64,000 bases of DNA from Sulfitobacter sp. DFL-14 (lineage in GTDB: Bacteria; Pseudomonadota; Alphaproteobacteria; Rhodobacterales; Rhodobacteraceae), in NCBI RefSeq assembly GCF_003335585.1, contig NZ_QBFD01000015.1, positions 738,744 to 802,743 of the forward strand, written 5' to 3'. A program made the position numbers and the translations under genes. The notes beneath the pieces are model-generated. The model did not search any database. It saw only the letters and a list, made by a program, of their open reading frames with translations, and was not told the origin of the DNA. Below are positions 52,439 through 62,328 of this stretch, piece by piece. The number at the start of each line of letters is the position of its first letter. Position 1 is the stretch's first letter.

Positions 52439-53073
52439 CCCGCACCGCCATAACCTCCGAAGCCAAACAAAAGCACACAAGACCGAAGGAGGCCGGACGC
52501 GAAGGCGTCTTTGACCGTGAGCTTGAAGATCTGCCGCAAGAGCTGCGCTGGCGCGAATGGATGGGGCGGATCGAGGCGGTTCTGTTTGCCAGTGGCACGC
52601 CGGTTGGCCATGACGACTTGGCACGCGTGGTGGGGCAGGGGGCCTCGGTTGAGATGCTGATTGAGGATATTAAGACGGAGTTGATTGGTCGGCCTTATGA
52701 ACTGGCGCAGGTTGCTGGAGGATGGATGTTCCGGACCAAGACGCAGTTTGCAGATGTGATCAAGGCGGCGGCAGACCTTGGCGACCAGTCGATGGCCTTC
52801 ACTGAGATGGAGATGGGCGTGCTCTGCGCGATCGCCTATCATCAGCCGATTGATCGGGCAGGGCTGAAGGACATCTTTGGCAAAGACGTGAGCCGCGATC
52901 TGCTCGCGCGGCTCCGCTTCAAGGAGCTGATTGCCAGTGGACCAAGGGCTCCACGCGCGGGCGCGCCACATACATTTGTCACGACTGAGACGTTTCTGGT
53001 GACGTTCGATTTGGAGACACTGCGGGACTTACCAGAGTTGGATTTGGCTGTTGCAGACAATGGTGAGCAGTAA
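52435..53073 (+). CDS. scpB: ScpB-like chromosome segregation protein
   Basis: A 212-residue protein with two winged-helix domains of ScpB (WMGRIEAVLFASGTPV to ELAQVAGGWMFRTKTQF, then LCAIAYHQPIDRAGLKDIFG to LLARLRFKELIASGPR). ScpB normally works with ScpA and SMC, but neither is in the window. It overlaps the DUF1403 gene by 4 nt. Plasmid copies of ScpB may modify condensin or act alone. Confidence 0.85.
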   Translation: MTRTAITSEAKQKHTRPKEAGREGVFDRELEDLPQELRWREWMGRIEAVLFASGTPVGHDDLARVVGQGASVEMLIEDIKTELIGRPYELAQVAGGWMFRTKTQFADVIKAAADLGDQSMAFTEMEMGVLCAIAYHQPIDRAGLKDIFGKDVSRDLLARLRFKELIASGPRAPRAGAPHTFVTTETFLVTFDLETLRDLPELDLAVADNGEQ

Positions 53074-53114
53074 GTTTAATTTGATCCAGGGCCAGATAGA
53101 TCAAGGTAAACTTA
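53071..53114. promoter_or_regulatory. Extended dyad between scpB and ietA
   Basis: Outer arms TAAGTTTA / TAAACTTA and inner arms TTGATC / GATCAA form a 44-nt dyad with 2-nt internal loops and a 12-nt centre. It starts on the scpB stop codon. It could be a terminator without T-run or an operator for ietAS. Confidence 0.4.
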
Positions 53115-53264
53115 GTCAATGGAAAACGCTGAAACCTTTGGGCATAATCCGGCCATTGATGCAGCCGCAATTCTGGCTCATTTGTAAGAGCTATTCCGTC
53201 AGGTTTTTATGGTCATTTGTATCTGTGTGGGCTAAGATTTTCCCATAAACGAGGAGAAAATCAG

Positions 53265-54245
53265 GTGGCACGCGGCGAACTCATGAAAAAACTTCTGGCC
53301 AGTTATGGCCAAGAGGATGCGTTTCGTGCAGTCGCCGAACAGATCATCGGTGAGGAAGAAAAGAAGAAAAACAACGTCCTGGCACGGACCTTGAGAAAGA
53401 CGCTCGAGAATCTTGGGCACAGCGTTCCGGCCAAAGGGCTTGCCCCTCTCATCCCCTTTCCCGATGAAGCCAGTGAGTTTATTCAGCGCATTGAGCCAAA
53501 CCGGACTGCGCAAGACATCTTAATGTCGACAGAGAACGTACGGCTTTTTACTGGGCTTTTGCGTGAATTCCGGAAATCCGACCAGATCAAACAGCATGGT
53601 TTACCTGTGCGCTCAAAGCTTCTGTTTTGTGGACCGCCTGGCTGCGGCAAGACACTTTGTGCTGAGGTCTTCGCACATGAGCTGGGGTTACCTCTCTTTG
53701 TTGTGCAACTTGATCGTCTGATGTCATCCTATCTTGGCGAGACTGCCACAAACATTCGCAAGATTTTTGAGTTTGCCCGCCGTCAACCCTGCGTCCTGTT
53801 TCTCGACGAATTTGATGCGATTGCGCGGTCACGCGACGACGGTGGGGAACACAGCGAGTTGCGCCGCGTTGTGAATAGTCTTCTTCTCTTCATTGATCAG
53901 ATACAACCAAGCGGTTTCTTGTTGGCTGCGACCAACCTTGATCAATCTCTCGACCCGGCTGTCTGGCGTCGGTTTGATGAGGTCGTTTGGTTTGACGCAC
54001 CTGATGAGAGAATGACAAGGAAGTTTCTGACCAACGCTTTCAAAAACGTCAAAGCTGACTTCGTTCCGGCAGAACAGGCCTCTACGGTCAAAGGCTATTC
54101 CTACGCTGAACTCGATAAGATTTGCACCCAATCCATTAAGCTCTCAATTTTGGGACGCGCTAAGACTGTGTCTCTTCGTCATTTCAACATTGCCGTTGAT
54201 GATGCCAAACGTCGCGCAAAGCGTACTGAACGGCTCGGCACCTAA
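53265..54245 (+). CDS. ietA: IetA-type AAA+ ATPase (antitoxin partner)
   Basis: A 326-residue AAA+ ATPase: Walker A GPPGCGKT (about 123-130), pore-loop-like SSYLGET, Walker B VLFLDEFDAIA (about 177-186), sensor ATNLDQSLD and an arginine-finger region AVWRRFDEV. I chose the GTG at 53265 because GAGGAG lies 10 nt upstream and MARGELMKKLL fits the family start. With the subtilase 16 nt downstream it forms the IetAS module, first described on Agrobacterium Ti plasmids as an addiction and incompatibility system and also listed as antiphage defence. Confidence 0.88.
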   Translation: MARGELMKKLLASYGQEDAFRAVAEQIIGEEEKKKNNVLARTLRKTLENLGHSVPAKGLAPLIPFPDEASEFIQRIEPNRTAQDILMSTENVRLFTGLLREFRKSDQIKQHGLPVRSKLLFCGPPGCGKTLCAEVFAHELGLPLFVVQLDRLMSSYLGETATNIRKIFEFARRQPCVLFLDEFDAIARSRDDGGEHSELRRVVNSLLLFIDQIQPSGFLLAATNLDQSLDPAVWRRFDEVVWFDAPDERMTRKFLTNAFKNVKADFVPAEQASTVKGYSYAELDKICTQSIKLSILGRAKTVSLRHFNIAVDDAKRRAKRTERLGT

Positions 54246-54261
54246 ATCTCGGTAAGTACCC

Positions 54262-56592
54262 TTGCCCCAGTATGATCATTTGCCGCTTGTTCGGTTGCCA
54301 GAAAATCTTGATCGACGCAAAACCGGTCGCCCTCCGCCCAAGCCGGGCAGAACGCAAGGACATGGGACAGGGGTAAGCGCTGAGGTCGACGACGCGATCC
54401 AGACGCAGCGCTTGCAAAGACCGGTAGAATTCGTAGATCCGTCCCTGATCCTCAAGGTTGAGATGAATGGGATGTCGATGGAGGACGACTGGGAAGGTGT
54501 TGGGCTTCGCTTGCTCTCAAGCGACGATGATAACACCTTGGTGCTGTTTTCCTCAACCGAGGAACTGACAGAATTCCGCAGAAAGCTTGCAGCTTACGCG
54601 GGCCCAAAACCCGCTGGTCAAAAAGACCGCAGTTTTGCGGGGTTTATTGACCGGATCGAAAGCGTATCCACGCTTGAGCCAAGGGATCGGCTTGGCATCC
54701 GCCTGCTCGAGCGCGGCTTCACCGGCGCTACAGATTTTCAGGACAACGAAATCTATCTTGTGGACATTGAGCTTTGGGACTTTGCAGGTGCACCGGCTCG
54801 TCGCCGCAAGGCCGAAGAAATCGGGGCCTTTGTTGAGGCCCGCAACGGAGAGGTTTTCGACACCTACGTGGGGCCGTCCCTGACCATCATGCGGGTCCAA
54901 GCGCCAGGACAAGCCCTGCGACCGGTATTGTCTGTGCCTGAGGTCGCACTAATCGACCACCCCCCCGAGCCAGATCTTGAGGCGCAGCCTGTCGTTGAAA
55001 TGGCGCTTGAAGACCTTCCCGCTGCTGAACCAGTGTCACCCGATGCGCCAATCGTTGCTGTGCTTGACAGCGGTATCAATGCGCATCCACTGCTGGAAGA
55101 TGTCCTCATTGCATCTGAAACTTTCGATACAGGCCTTTCAGCAGCAGATATCTGGGGTCACGGGACCAAAGTCGGTGGGGCGGCAGTCTTTGGCGATCTG
55201 AGAGACCAAATAGCAAGCGGGCAGCTTCGGAAGTCAGTGCGGTTGGTTTCCGCAAAAATTATCACAGACGACGGGCAGTTCTATGACCGGCGAACACTGC
55301 CAAATCTAATGCGGACGGTCTTCCGGGGTCTCAACGAACGGTATGGTTGCAGGATCTTTGTCTTGTCGCTTGGGGACAAGAAATCTTGGTTTGAGCGCGG
55401 ACGGGTCGGACCTTGGGCTATGACACTGGACGAACTTGCACGTGAGCTTGATGTTCTGGTGTTTGTGTCAGCAGGTAACCGGTCTCCCCGTGGTGGCAAT
55501 GTAGTTGAGCAAGGTGTCACTCAGTACCCTCAGTACCTTCTCGAAGAAGCCAACCGCATTTTCGAGCCTTCAGGAGCCGCAAACGTAGTGACTGTCGGTT
55601 CGCTTTCTCATGGGAGCGGACTTGCTGCACAGCACAGGGATGATGCACATGTGCGTGCGATCACGGCGGGCCCAAATGAGCCGTCCCCCTTTACCCGGGC
55701 CGGTCCCGGAGCTGGGGGCATTACGAAGCCCGATTTTTCTGATTTAGGCGGTACGATGCTGTTTAGCGCGGTCACACGGTCGCTCCAATCGGCTCCCATT
55801 GTGCCGGAAGCTGGTATTACCACGCTCAACCATGACTTCGTTCGGCAGCTCTTTACGTCCGCAAGTGGGACCTCGATTGCGACCCCTCTTCTTGCACGCA
55901 AGGCGGCCTTGTTGCTGCAGCGTTTCCCGGAAGCGTCAGCCAATCTCGTTCGCGCGCTCTTAGCAGGTGCCGCTTCCTTTCCAGATGAAATGACTACGCG
56001 GCTTCAGGCGATGGACGCCTTGGAAACGGCTTCTGTCGTAGGTAACGGCTTGGTCGATCCTGTCAAAGCGGTCTATTCGGATGATCATCGCGTTATCTAC
56101 TTTGCCGAAGATCAACTCGATATCGATAAGTTCGCAATCTACCGCATTCCTATTCCTGTGGAATTTCAGACCGGTGGCAAGCGGACCATCCGCATCTCTT
56201 TGGCCTATGATCCCCCGGTGCGCAGAACACGCGCTGACTATCTGGGCACAAAGATGGATTTTCGACTCATCCGCGGTTGCCCTGTTGATCACATCTCAAA
56301 TTTCTTCCGCAGCCATGCCGGACAGGAAAGTACGCATCCTGACATGCCGCCAAGATACGATTGTGATCTGAAGCCTAGCAAGACGCAACGTGGTGGCAAC
56401 ACGCTGCAAACTGGCTCAATCACCTTCACCAAAGACACCTTGGACTATGGCAATGAATATCACCTTGTCGTCAGGTGTATGGGGGGCTGGGCAACAGATG
56501 AGCTGCGCCAAAGGTTTGCTATCGTGGTTGAACTTGAACACCAAATTGGTGTTCAGCTCTATGCGCGGCTTCGTCCTCGTCTGCGGACGTGA
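54262..56592 (+). CDS. ietS: IetS-type S8 (subtilisin-like) serine protease
   Basis: A 776-residue S8 peptidase with a complete triad: Asp269 in VAVLDSGINAHP, His300 in IWGHGTKVGG and Ser538 in SASGTSIATPLL. The oxyanion Asn is in FVSAGNRSPRGG. There is no signal peptide, so it acts inside the cell. The N-terminal 260 residues form a family-specific domain, and the C-terminal 200 residues are beta-rich. The start is TTG at 54262 (M-P-Q-Y-D-H-L-P-L). It should be the toxin held in check by IetA. Confidence 0.88.
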   Translation: MPQYDHLPLVRLPENLDRRKTGRPPPKPGRTQGHGTGVSAEVDDAIQTQRLQRPVEFVDPSLILKVEMNGMSMEDDWEGVGLRLLSSDDDNTLVLFSSTEELTEFRRKLAAYAGPKPAGQKDRSFAGFIDRIESVSTLEPRDRLGIRLLERGFTGATDFQDNEIYLVDIELWDFAGAPARRRKAEEIGAFVEARNGEVFDTYVGPSLTIMRVQAPGQALRPVLSVPEVALIDHPPEPDLEAQPVVEMALEDLPAAEPVSPDAPIVAVLDSGINAHPLLEDVLIASETFDTGLSAADIWGHGTKVGGAAVFGDLRDQIASGQLRKSVRLVSAKIITDDGQFYDRRTLPNLMRTVFRGLNERYGCRIFVLSLGDKKSWFERGRVGPWAMTLDELARELDVLVFVSAGNRSPRGGNVVEQGVTQYPQYLLEEANRIFEPSGAANVVTVGSLSHGSGLAAQHRDDAHVRAITAGPNEPSPFTRAGPGAGGITKPDFSDLGGTMLFSAVTRSLQSAPIVPEAGITTLNHDFVRQLFTSASGTSIATPLLARKAALLLQRFPEASANLVRALLAGAASFPDEMTTRLQAMDALETASVVGNGLVDPVKAVYSDDHRVIYFAEDQLDIDKFAIYRIPIPVEFQTGGKRTIRISLAYDPPVRRTRADYLGTKMDFRLIRGCPVDHISNFFRSHAGQESTHPDMPPRYDCDLKPSKTQRGGNTLQTGSITFTKDTLDYGNEYHLVVRCMGGWATDELRQRFAIVVELEHQIGVQLYARLRPRLRT

Positions 56593-56721
56593 TCTGTACC
56601 CTTTTGGTCAAAACATGGTTACCCTGTAACCGGCCTCAGGTGGCCGAAGGCATCTGTAAGATTAAGGATCAAGTCTCAACAGTGATGTCGGCCACATTCA
56701 ATTTTTACGACGGAATCTCGA

Positions 56722-57508
56722 TCAATACCTGTCATCCCGAGCCTTAAACTTGCGAGCTGGCTGCTTATGCTTCAGCATGGAATGCATGATGACGGCGAGT
56801 TTGCGAGCAACGGCGACCGCCGCCCGCTTGAAGCCAAGGCGGTCGCGCAATTGAAGCCCCCAGGTTTTTAGATCACTGACCGTTTCGGCTCGAGTCCTCG
56901 TAAGCAACGAGGTCGCAGCCTCGTAGAGGAGCCCACGCAATCGTTGATCCCCCCTTCGAGAGATGTGGCCGTTAAAATCCATCTCTCCCGATTGGTATCG
57001 GCGTGTGGTGAGGCCAAGCCATGCGCCGACAGATCGGGACTTCGGAAAGTTCCTCGGGTCTTCGATAGCGGCCACATAGGAAACTGCTGTGATCGCCCCG
57101 ATGCCTGGTATCGTCATGAGCAAACGCGTGCTTTGGCACTGTCGCGCCGCCAACAAGAGCTGGCGGCTGAGCGTAGACGCCCGCTCCCTGACAGCTTGCC
57201 AAGCTTCGAGCAGCGGATAGATGATCCCTTTCAACTCGATATGTCCGTCCAGTAGATCGTTAACCTTTTCTATGAACACCCGGCCTTTGCTCTTGGGCAC
57301 GACAAGACCGAAAGTCTTCATCAAACCACGGATCTGATTGGTCAATTGTGTCGTGATGGCCAGGAGTTGCGTGCGGGCTGCAACCAATGACCGGATCAGC
57401 ATCGCTTCGAACGACTTGACCCTAACAGCCTTATAGAAGCCGGTTTCGGCAAGTTTGGCCAATCCCTCAGCATCGTTTGCATCGGTCTTGTTCAACGTCT
57501 CACCCAGA
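56722..57508 (-). pseudogene. IS110-family transposase, truncated by the IS21 element
   Basis: About 257 residues of an IS110 transposase: the C-terminal Transposase_20 domain (LLMTIPGIGAITAVSYVAAI, SVGAWLGLTTRRYQSGEMDF) with the catalytic Ser region, and an upstream helical part (TDANDAEGLAKLAETGFYKA). The N-terminal DEDD domain is missing because the IS21 left end lies at 57509. The element is therefore inactive. The region 56593-56721 holds only its 3' flank. Confidence 0.85.
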
Positions 57509-57617
57509 TGAGAACGTCAGTGCAAAAGTGAGCCACGGAAGTGGCGGGATAGTCTTGCTGCGGGCAGAGTAAAACTTTGCCACTTTGGCCCTTTCTGTTT
57601 TCAGGGAGGGCGGGGGT

Positions 57618-59117
57618 ATTTTCAGCGTGGAACTTTACAGGAAGGTGCGCCTCGCGCGTCGTGGGGGCATGAGTGAACGTGCGGCAGCGAGCCATTTCGG
57701 GATATCGCGTGCGAGCGTGAAGAAGATGATGATGTTCTCGGTCCCGCCCGGCTACCAGCGCACGGCGGATATCAAGCGGCCCAAGCTCGATGGTTTCACG
57801 GGCTTCATTGATCAATGGCTGCAAGACGATCTGAAGCGTCCCCGCAAACAGCGCCACACCGCCAAGCGCATCTTTGAACGGCTGCGCGACGAGCACCAGT
57901 TTCAAGGCGGTTACACGACGGTAAAGAACTATGTCCGCGAACATGGGCGGCGCAGTCGGGAGATGTTTGTGCCGTTGGCACACGCCCCTGGCAACGCCCA
58001 GGCGGATTTCGGCGAAGCTATGGTTGTGATCGGCGGGGTGGAGCAAAAGGCGCATTTCTTTGCGCTGGATCTACCATTCAGTGATGCCTGCTTTGTGCGG
58101 GCCTATCCAGCAGCAGTCTCCGAGGCCTGGGTCGATGGCCATGTCCACGCCTTTGCCTTCTTTGGCCGTGTCCCGCTGTCGGTTCTCTACGACAACGACC
58201 GATGCCTTGTTGCGAAGATCCTGCCGGACGGATCGCGCAAGCGGACCAAACTGTTTAGCGGGCTGCTGTCACATTACTTCATCCATGATCGTTATGGCCG
58301 TCCCGGCAAGGGCAACGATAAAGGCGCCGTCGAGGGTCTTGTCGGATATGCACGGCGCAACTTCATGGTGCCCATCCCTCAGTTTGCGACATGGGAGGCG
58401 TTCAATCTTTGGCTGGAAGATAAATGCCGCAAGCGCCAAGCGGATGTCTTGCGCGGGCATAGCGACAACATCGGGCAACGTCTGGCCCGCGATCTTGATG
58501 CAATGATGGACCTGCCAGCGTCTCCATTTGATGCTTGTGACCAGGCCAGCGGCCAGGTGAACGCACAATCCCTGGTGCGCTACAAAACCAATGATTACTC
58601 GGTGCCGGTTGCCTATGGCCACCGTGACGTCTGGATCCGGGGCTATGTCGATCAGGTTGTCATCGGCTGTGGTGGTGATGTGATTGCGCGCCACCCCCGG
58701 TGCTGGGACCGCGAAGACATGGTCTTTGATCCTGTCCACTATCTGCCGCTGCTGGAGCAAAAGACAGGGGCTCTGGATCAGGCTGCCCCATTGGTGGCAT
58801 GGGAACTGCCAGAGGAATTTGCGACCCTGCGCCGCCTGATGGAAGCCCGGATGATCAAGGCCGGTCGGCGCGAGTATGTGCAGGTCTTGCGGTTGCTGGA
58901 AACGTTCGAGATGGCCGACCTGAATGTCGCCGTCAAAAATGCGCTGCGTATGGGGACGATTGGGTTTGACGCCATCAAGCATCTTGTCTTGTGCCAGGTC
59001 GAGAAACGGCCACCCAAACTGGATCTGGATGTCTATCCGTATCTGCCAAAGGCCAATGTTGGCACGACGTCAGCGGCCAGCTACATGTCGCTGATGAAGC
59101 GGGGGAAAGCGGCATGA
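57618..59117 (+). CDS. istA: IS21-type transposase IstA
   Basis: About 499 residues with an N-terminal HTH (RGGMSERAAASHFGISRASV), an RNase-H-like DDE core (NAQADFGEAMVV, LYDNDRCLVAK, GNDKGAVEGLVGYARRN) and a C-terminal Mu-type beta barrel. A GGGAGGG site lies 7 nt before an ATT codon at 57618 that aligns with the usual FSVELY start. TTG at 57585 or GTG at 57627 are alternatives. It cuts and joins the IS ends. Confidence 0.9.
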   Translation: MFSVELYRKVRLARRGGMSERAAASHFGISRASVKKMMMFSVPPGYQRTADIKRPKLDGFTGFIDQWLQDDLKRPRKQRHTAKRIFERLRDEHQFQGGYTTVKNYVREHGRRSREMFVPLAHAPGNAQADFGEAMVVIGGVEQKAHFFALDLPFSDACFVRAYPAAVSEAWVDGHVHAFAFFGRVPLSVLYDNDRCLVAKILPDGSRKRTKLFSGLLSHYFIHDRYGRPGKGNDKGAVEGLVGYARRNFMVPIPQFATWEAFNLWLEDKCRKRQADVLRGHSDNIGQRLARDLDAMMDLPASPFDACDQASGQVNAQSLVRYKTNDYSVPVAYGHRDVWIRGYVDQVVIGCGGDVIARHPRCWDREDMVFDPVHYLPLLEQKTGALDQAAPLVAWELPEEFATLRRLMEARMIKAGRREYVQVLRLLETFEMADLNVAVKNALRMGTIGFDAIKHLVLCQVEKRPPKLDLDVYPYLPKANVGTTSAASYMSLMKRGKAA

Positions 59118-59878
59118 CACAAGCGCCGCAAATTCTACTGGACCATCGGCTCAAATCTCTCCGCTTGCCAACGGTGCTGCGGGAATATGGCAAGCTGGCC
59201 CGCCAATGCGCCACAGAGGGACATGACCATGTTCAGTTCCTCGCACGTTTGGTCGAATTGGAAATGATCGACCGTGAAAGGCGGATGATCGAACGACGCA
59301 TCAAGGCGGCCAAGTTCCCGGCCGTCAAAAGCCTGGACAGCTTCGAGTTCAAGGCGATCCCGGCTTTGAACAAGATGCAGGTGCTGGAGCTGGCGCGTTG
59401 CGAATGGATTGACCGGCGTGAGAATGTTATCGCACTCGGCCCCTCAGGCACTGGCAAGACTCATGTCGCCTTGGGCCTTGGTCTGTCGGCATGCCAGAAA
59501 GGCTTGGCTGTTGGTTTTGTCACCGCCGCAGCGCTGGTCCATGAACTGATGGAAGCGCGTGATGAACGCAGGCTCCTGCGGCTTCAAAAGCAGATGGTGG
59601 GTTACAGGCTGCTGATCATCGACGAACTGGGCTTTGTGCCGCTGAGCAAAACCGGGGCTGAGCTGTTGTTCGAGCTGATCTCCCAACGTTACGAGCGCGG
59701 CTCCACGCTGATTACTAGCAATCTACCATTCGATGAATGGACTGAGACCTTTGGATCAGAACGCTTGACCGGCGCACTGCTCGACCGCCTGACCCACCAC
59801 GTCAACATCCTTGAGATGAATGGCGAAAGTTACCGCCTTGGACAAAGCAAGGCGCGGCAGGCCGCCCGCGAAACCTAA
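59114..59878 (+). CDS. istB: IS21-type helper ATPase IstB
   Basis: A 254-residue DnaC-like AAA+ ATPase: Walker A GPSGTGKTHVALGLG, Walker B LLIIDELGFVPLS and sensor LITSNLPFDEW. It assists IstA in target choice. Its ATG overlaps the istA stop by 4 nt. The frame upstream of 59114 is antisense noise. Confidence 0.93.
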   Translation: MTQAPQILLDHRLKSLRLPTVLREYGKLARQCATEGHDHVQFLARLVELEMIDRERRMIERRIKAAKFPAVKSLDSFEFKAIPALNKMQVLELARCEWIDRRENVIALGPSGTGKTHVALGLGLSACQKGLAVGFVTAAALVHELMEARDERRLLRLQKQMVGYRLLIIDELGFVPLSKTGAELLFELISQRYERGSTLITSNLPFDEWTETFGSERLTGALLDRLTHHVNILEMNGESYRLGQSKARQAARET

Positions 59879-59913
59879 ACCACAATCAGCACCAATTGGC
59901 CCTGACGGGCCAA

Positions 59914-59963
59914 AGCATCCGGGCAACCTCCAGCTAAATGACAAGCGCGGTTGCCCGGATGCT
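59914..59963 (+). terminator. Large hairpin downstream of istB
   Basis: Perfect 15-bp arms AGCATCCGGGCAACC (59914-59928) and GGTTGCCCGGATGCT (59949-59963) enclose a 20-nt loop, 36 nt past the istB stop and inside the element. It probably ends istAB transcription. No T-run follows. Confidence 0.6.
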
Positions 59964-60050
59964 AGCGCGTGACCGCACACTCATCACGCCACCTTCAAAG
60001 TGGCAACATTTTGCGCTGCCCTTTGGTCCAATTTTGCTCTGCCGTTGACA

Positions 60051-60826
60051 TCATGGGGGGCATTCTGCCCGGACTGATGATGGCGGCACTCCTTTCCGCG
60101 ACCGTGATCATCCAGGTCCTCATGAAACCCGAGATCGCACCGCGCATCACCCAGAGGGTTAGCTTTGCTGAGCGCGTCAGTACAAGTGCCCAAGCCATTC
60201 CAACGATCCTGATTGCCGTGATGATCATCGTCTCGCTTTATGTCGGCATTGCGACACCCTCTGAAACCGGGGCCTTCGGTGCCGCGGCGGCGGTTCTGGT
60301 TGCCCTTGTCATGGGCCGTTTGCGCGGAGGAGTCATGCAGAAGGCATTACAAAAAACCGTCCGCACCACAGGAATGTTCATGCTCTTGCTGGTCGGCGGT
60401 CTTTTCAGTTCCTTCGTCCTGACCCGGCTGGGCGTGCCACAGGACGTATCAAATTACCTGACCGGGCTGGATGTCGAACCATGGGTCATCATCGTGATGA
60501 TCAACATCCTTCTTTTGATCATGGGGATGTTCCTCGATCCGCTGAGCATTCTGGTTATCGTGGTGCCGATCTTCCTCGAAACCGTGGTGGGCCTTGGATA
60601 TGATCCGATCTGGTTTGGCGTTATCGTCACCATCCAGATCGAGATTGCGGCGATTACCCCGCCGGTCGGTCTAAACCTCTTCGTGCTGCGCACTGTCGTT
60701 CCTGACCTGTCGCTTTCGGATACGGCACGCGGGGCACTCATCTTTGTCTTGCCGATGCTTCTGGGGATCGTGCTGCTGATGATTTTTCCTCAGATTGCGC
60801 TCTGGCTCCCAAGTGTAATGTTCTGA
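60051..60826 (+). pseudogene. TRAP large permease (DctM family), N-terminally truncated
   Basis: From an ATG at 60052 the frame encodes about 258 residues of a DctM C-terminal half (MGGILPGLMMAALLSAT, IATPSETGAFGAAAAVLVAL, IAAITPPVGLNLFVLR). The N-terminal half is absent because the IS21 right end lies at 60050. No DctP or DctQ partner is near, so it is non-functional. Sequence differs clearly from the intact DctM at 37383. Confidence 0.88.
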
Positions 60827-60961
60827 GCTTGGGGGGCCGGTCTCACACCTGCAAGCAGCCCGAGGCGTCACCACAAGACGTTCTCTATGCTGTACGCGCG
60901 TCGCGGGTATTGTCACATTCATCGGCCATGGGCTGCCGGTGTAGCAATGTCGGCGTAGCTG

Positions 60962-61232
60962 GTGCTGATGCAAACTCAGAACATCAGTTATAAGCGTCAC
61001 CGGTTTCCGCCCAAGATCAATTCTTGTGTTGTCTGGCTCCACGCCCGGTTCAACTTGAACCTGCGCGAGGTCGAGGAAATGATGCTGGCATGGGGCGTGG
61101 ACGTTTCGTACGAGACCAAACGGCTCTGGACCGTCAAGGCCGGGTCCCTGATCGGCCACGTTTTGTGGCGACGGTAGTCACTCCCCGGCGAAGTATGGGA
61201 TTTAGACGAAGTCGCCGTGAAGATCGCAGGCT
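60962..61232 (+). mobile_element. IS6-family transposase N-terminal fragment
   Basis: The frame has ISYKRHRFPPKINSCVVWLH, then REVEEMMLAWGVDVSYETKR, and after a frameshift PGEVWDLDEVAVKIAG up to a stop near 61232. These are the HTH region and first catalytic Asp of an IS6 transposase of a different subfamily from the one at 29839. The remainder is missing. Confidence 0.82.
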
Positions 61233-61984
61233 AGGCTCTGGACTTCGGTAACGGGGACGTCTCAGTCAAGCGCTTTTCGACATAGGCATCCGACCGCCTA
61301 GCCGCGGATTTGATCACAGTTTCTTTTCTATGCCGTTCTGCTATCTTCGCTGCCTTCGTCTGAGATCACCCCGGGTGCATGCTTCGGTCCGTCGTCAGCG
61401 CGATTGGCTGCCAACATGATGCTGTTTCAAATGCAATTCCGATGTGCCCATCTCATAGGCGTGCTCGATCTTGATCGGCAACAGTTCGGAGCACAGCATT
61501 ATCGGAACACCACGTCCCTGCCGAACCTAAAGAGCCTGTCATCAGGCAGGGAACGGGTTGCGATCAGGTCGTCATCGCAGCCTCCATTTGGAATGTCGTG
61601 TCGTCGACCGACATGCGAAGACGGATAGTATCGGGCCGAATGTCGCCAACTTCACAGAGGCTATCATGCGTAATCGTAAGCACCCCGAACAGGGCGACCG
61701 GAGCTGTCTGAGTGTCATCCGGCTGTCCGACAAGTTTGGTGCTGCCCACCTTGGTGCTGCCTGCCGCCGCGCGCTCGAGATAAACGCCCGCTCTTACTTG
61801 CCACTTTGTAAATGCTGGATCAAAAAATCCCCAAAAGTGCTGTCGCAAAAATCCCCATCTTTCGGGTACAGCCATCACCCATCCCAACATCAGTGGCACC
61901 GATTATTTCCATTGAAAGGACCACAATGTTTGCGGCTGGTTCTCCAGACCGTCCGAGACACGCGCGTTGCAGGGCGTCAGCTTT
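61233..61984. other. Stretch without a recognisable gene
   Basis: No convincing coding region was found. A 111-residue minus-strand frame (61564-61899) looks protein-like in composition (TKLVGQPDDTQTAPVALFGV) but has no recognised family, no ribosome site and sits between IS and ABC fragments. It may be another gene remnant. Confidence 0.4.
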
Positions 61985-62292
61985 TGTTTCCAACCGCGCG
62001 GATTGTCGTGGTGTAGTTGAAATCGGCTCCAGCAAGTCCACGCTGGCCCGCGTCCTCGTCGTGCTGGAGGTTCCTGGCGCGACGAAGCTTTTCGGTGAGG
62101 GCATGTCGGGGTCTGCCGCCGGTACGGCGCGACATCCAGCTGGTTTTTCAGGAACCCTACCTCTGCGACACTGTGATTAACATGTACGGCGGCAAGGTGG
62201 TCGAGCGCGGAGCGACGGCCAATGTGCTTGACGAACCGAAGGACGACTATCCCAAGACGCTCATCTCGTCCGTGCCATGCCTGACGCGGTAG
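61985..62292 (+). pseudogene. Oligopeptide-type ABC ATPase remnant
   Basis: Two frames together give pieces of an OppF/DppF-type ATPase: a damaged Walker A (SSKSTLARVLVVLEVPGATK), the Q-loop (RRDIQLVFQEPYLC) and, after a deletion of the signature and Walker B region, the C-terminal YGGKVVERGATANVLDEPKD. It is frameshifted and internally deleted. It points to a lost peptide or solute ABC system. Confidence 0.75.
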
Positions 62293-62295
62293 GGA

Positions 62296-62321
62296 CGGGG
62301 CCAACCGTGAAGCCGGCCCCG
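62296..62321 (-). terminator. Hairpin downstream of the alpha/beta hydrolase gene
   Basis: A 7-bp GC stem CGGGGCC / GGCCCCG with a 12-nt loop lies 7 nt past the hydrolase stop. There is no T-run. Confidence 0.4.
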
Positions 62322-62328
62322 CGATGTG

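Larger units (their letters stand above)
57509..60050 (+). mobile_element. IS21-family insertion sequence, apparently complete
   Basis: The element carries istA and istB. Its outer ends are imperfect inverted repeats: left TGAGAACGTCAGTGCAAAA (57509) and, read inward from 60050, TGTCAACGGCAGAGCAAAA, identical at 15 of 19 positions. A second inner repeat (CAAAGTGGCAA near both ends) supports this. No target duplication is seen: the left flank is IS110 sequence and the right flank is TRAP permease sequence, so the flanks were brought together by recombination or deletion. Confidence 0.85.
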
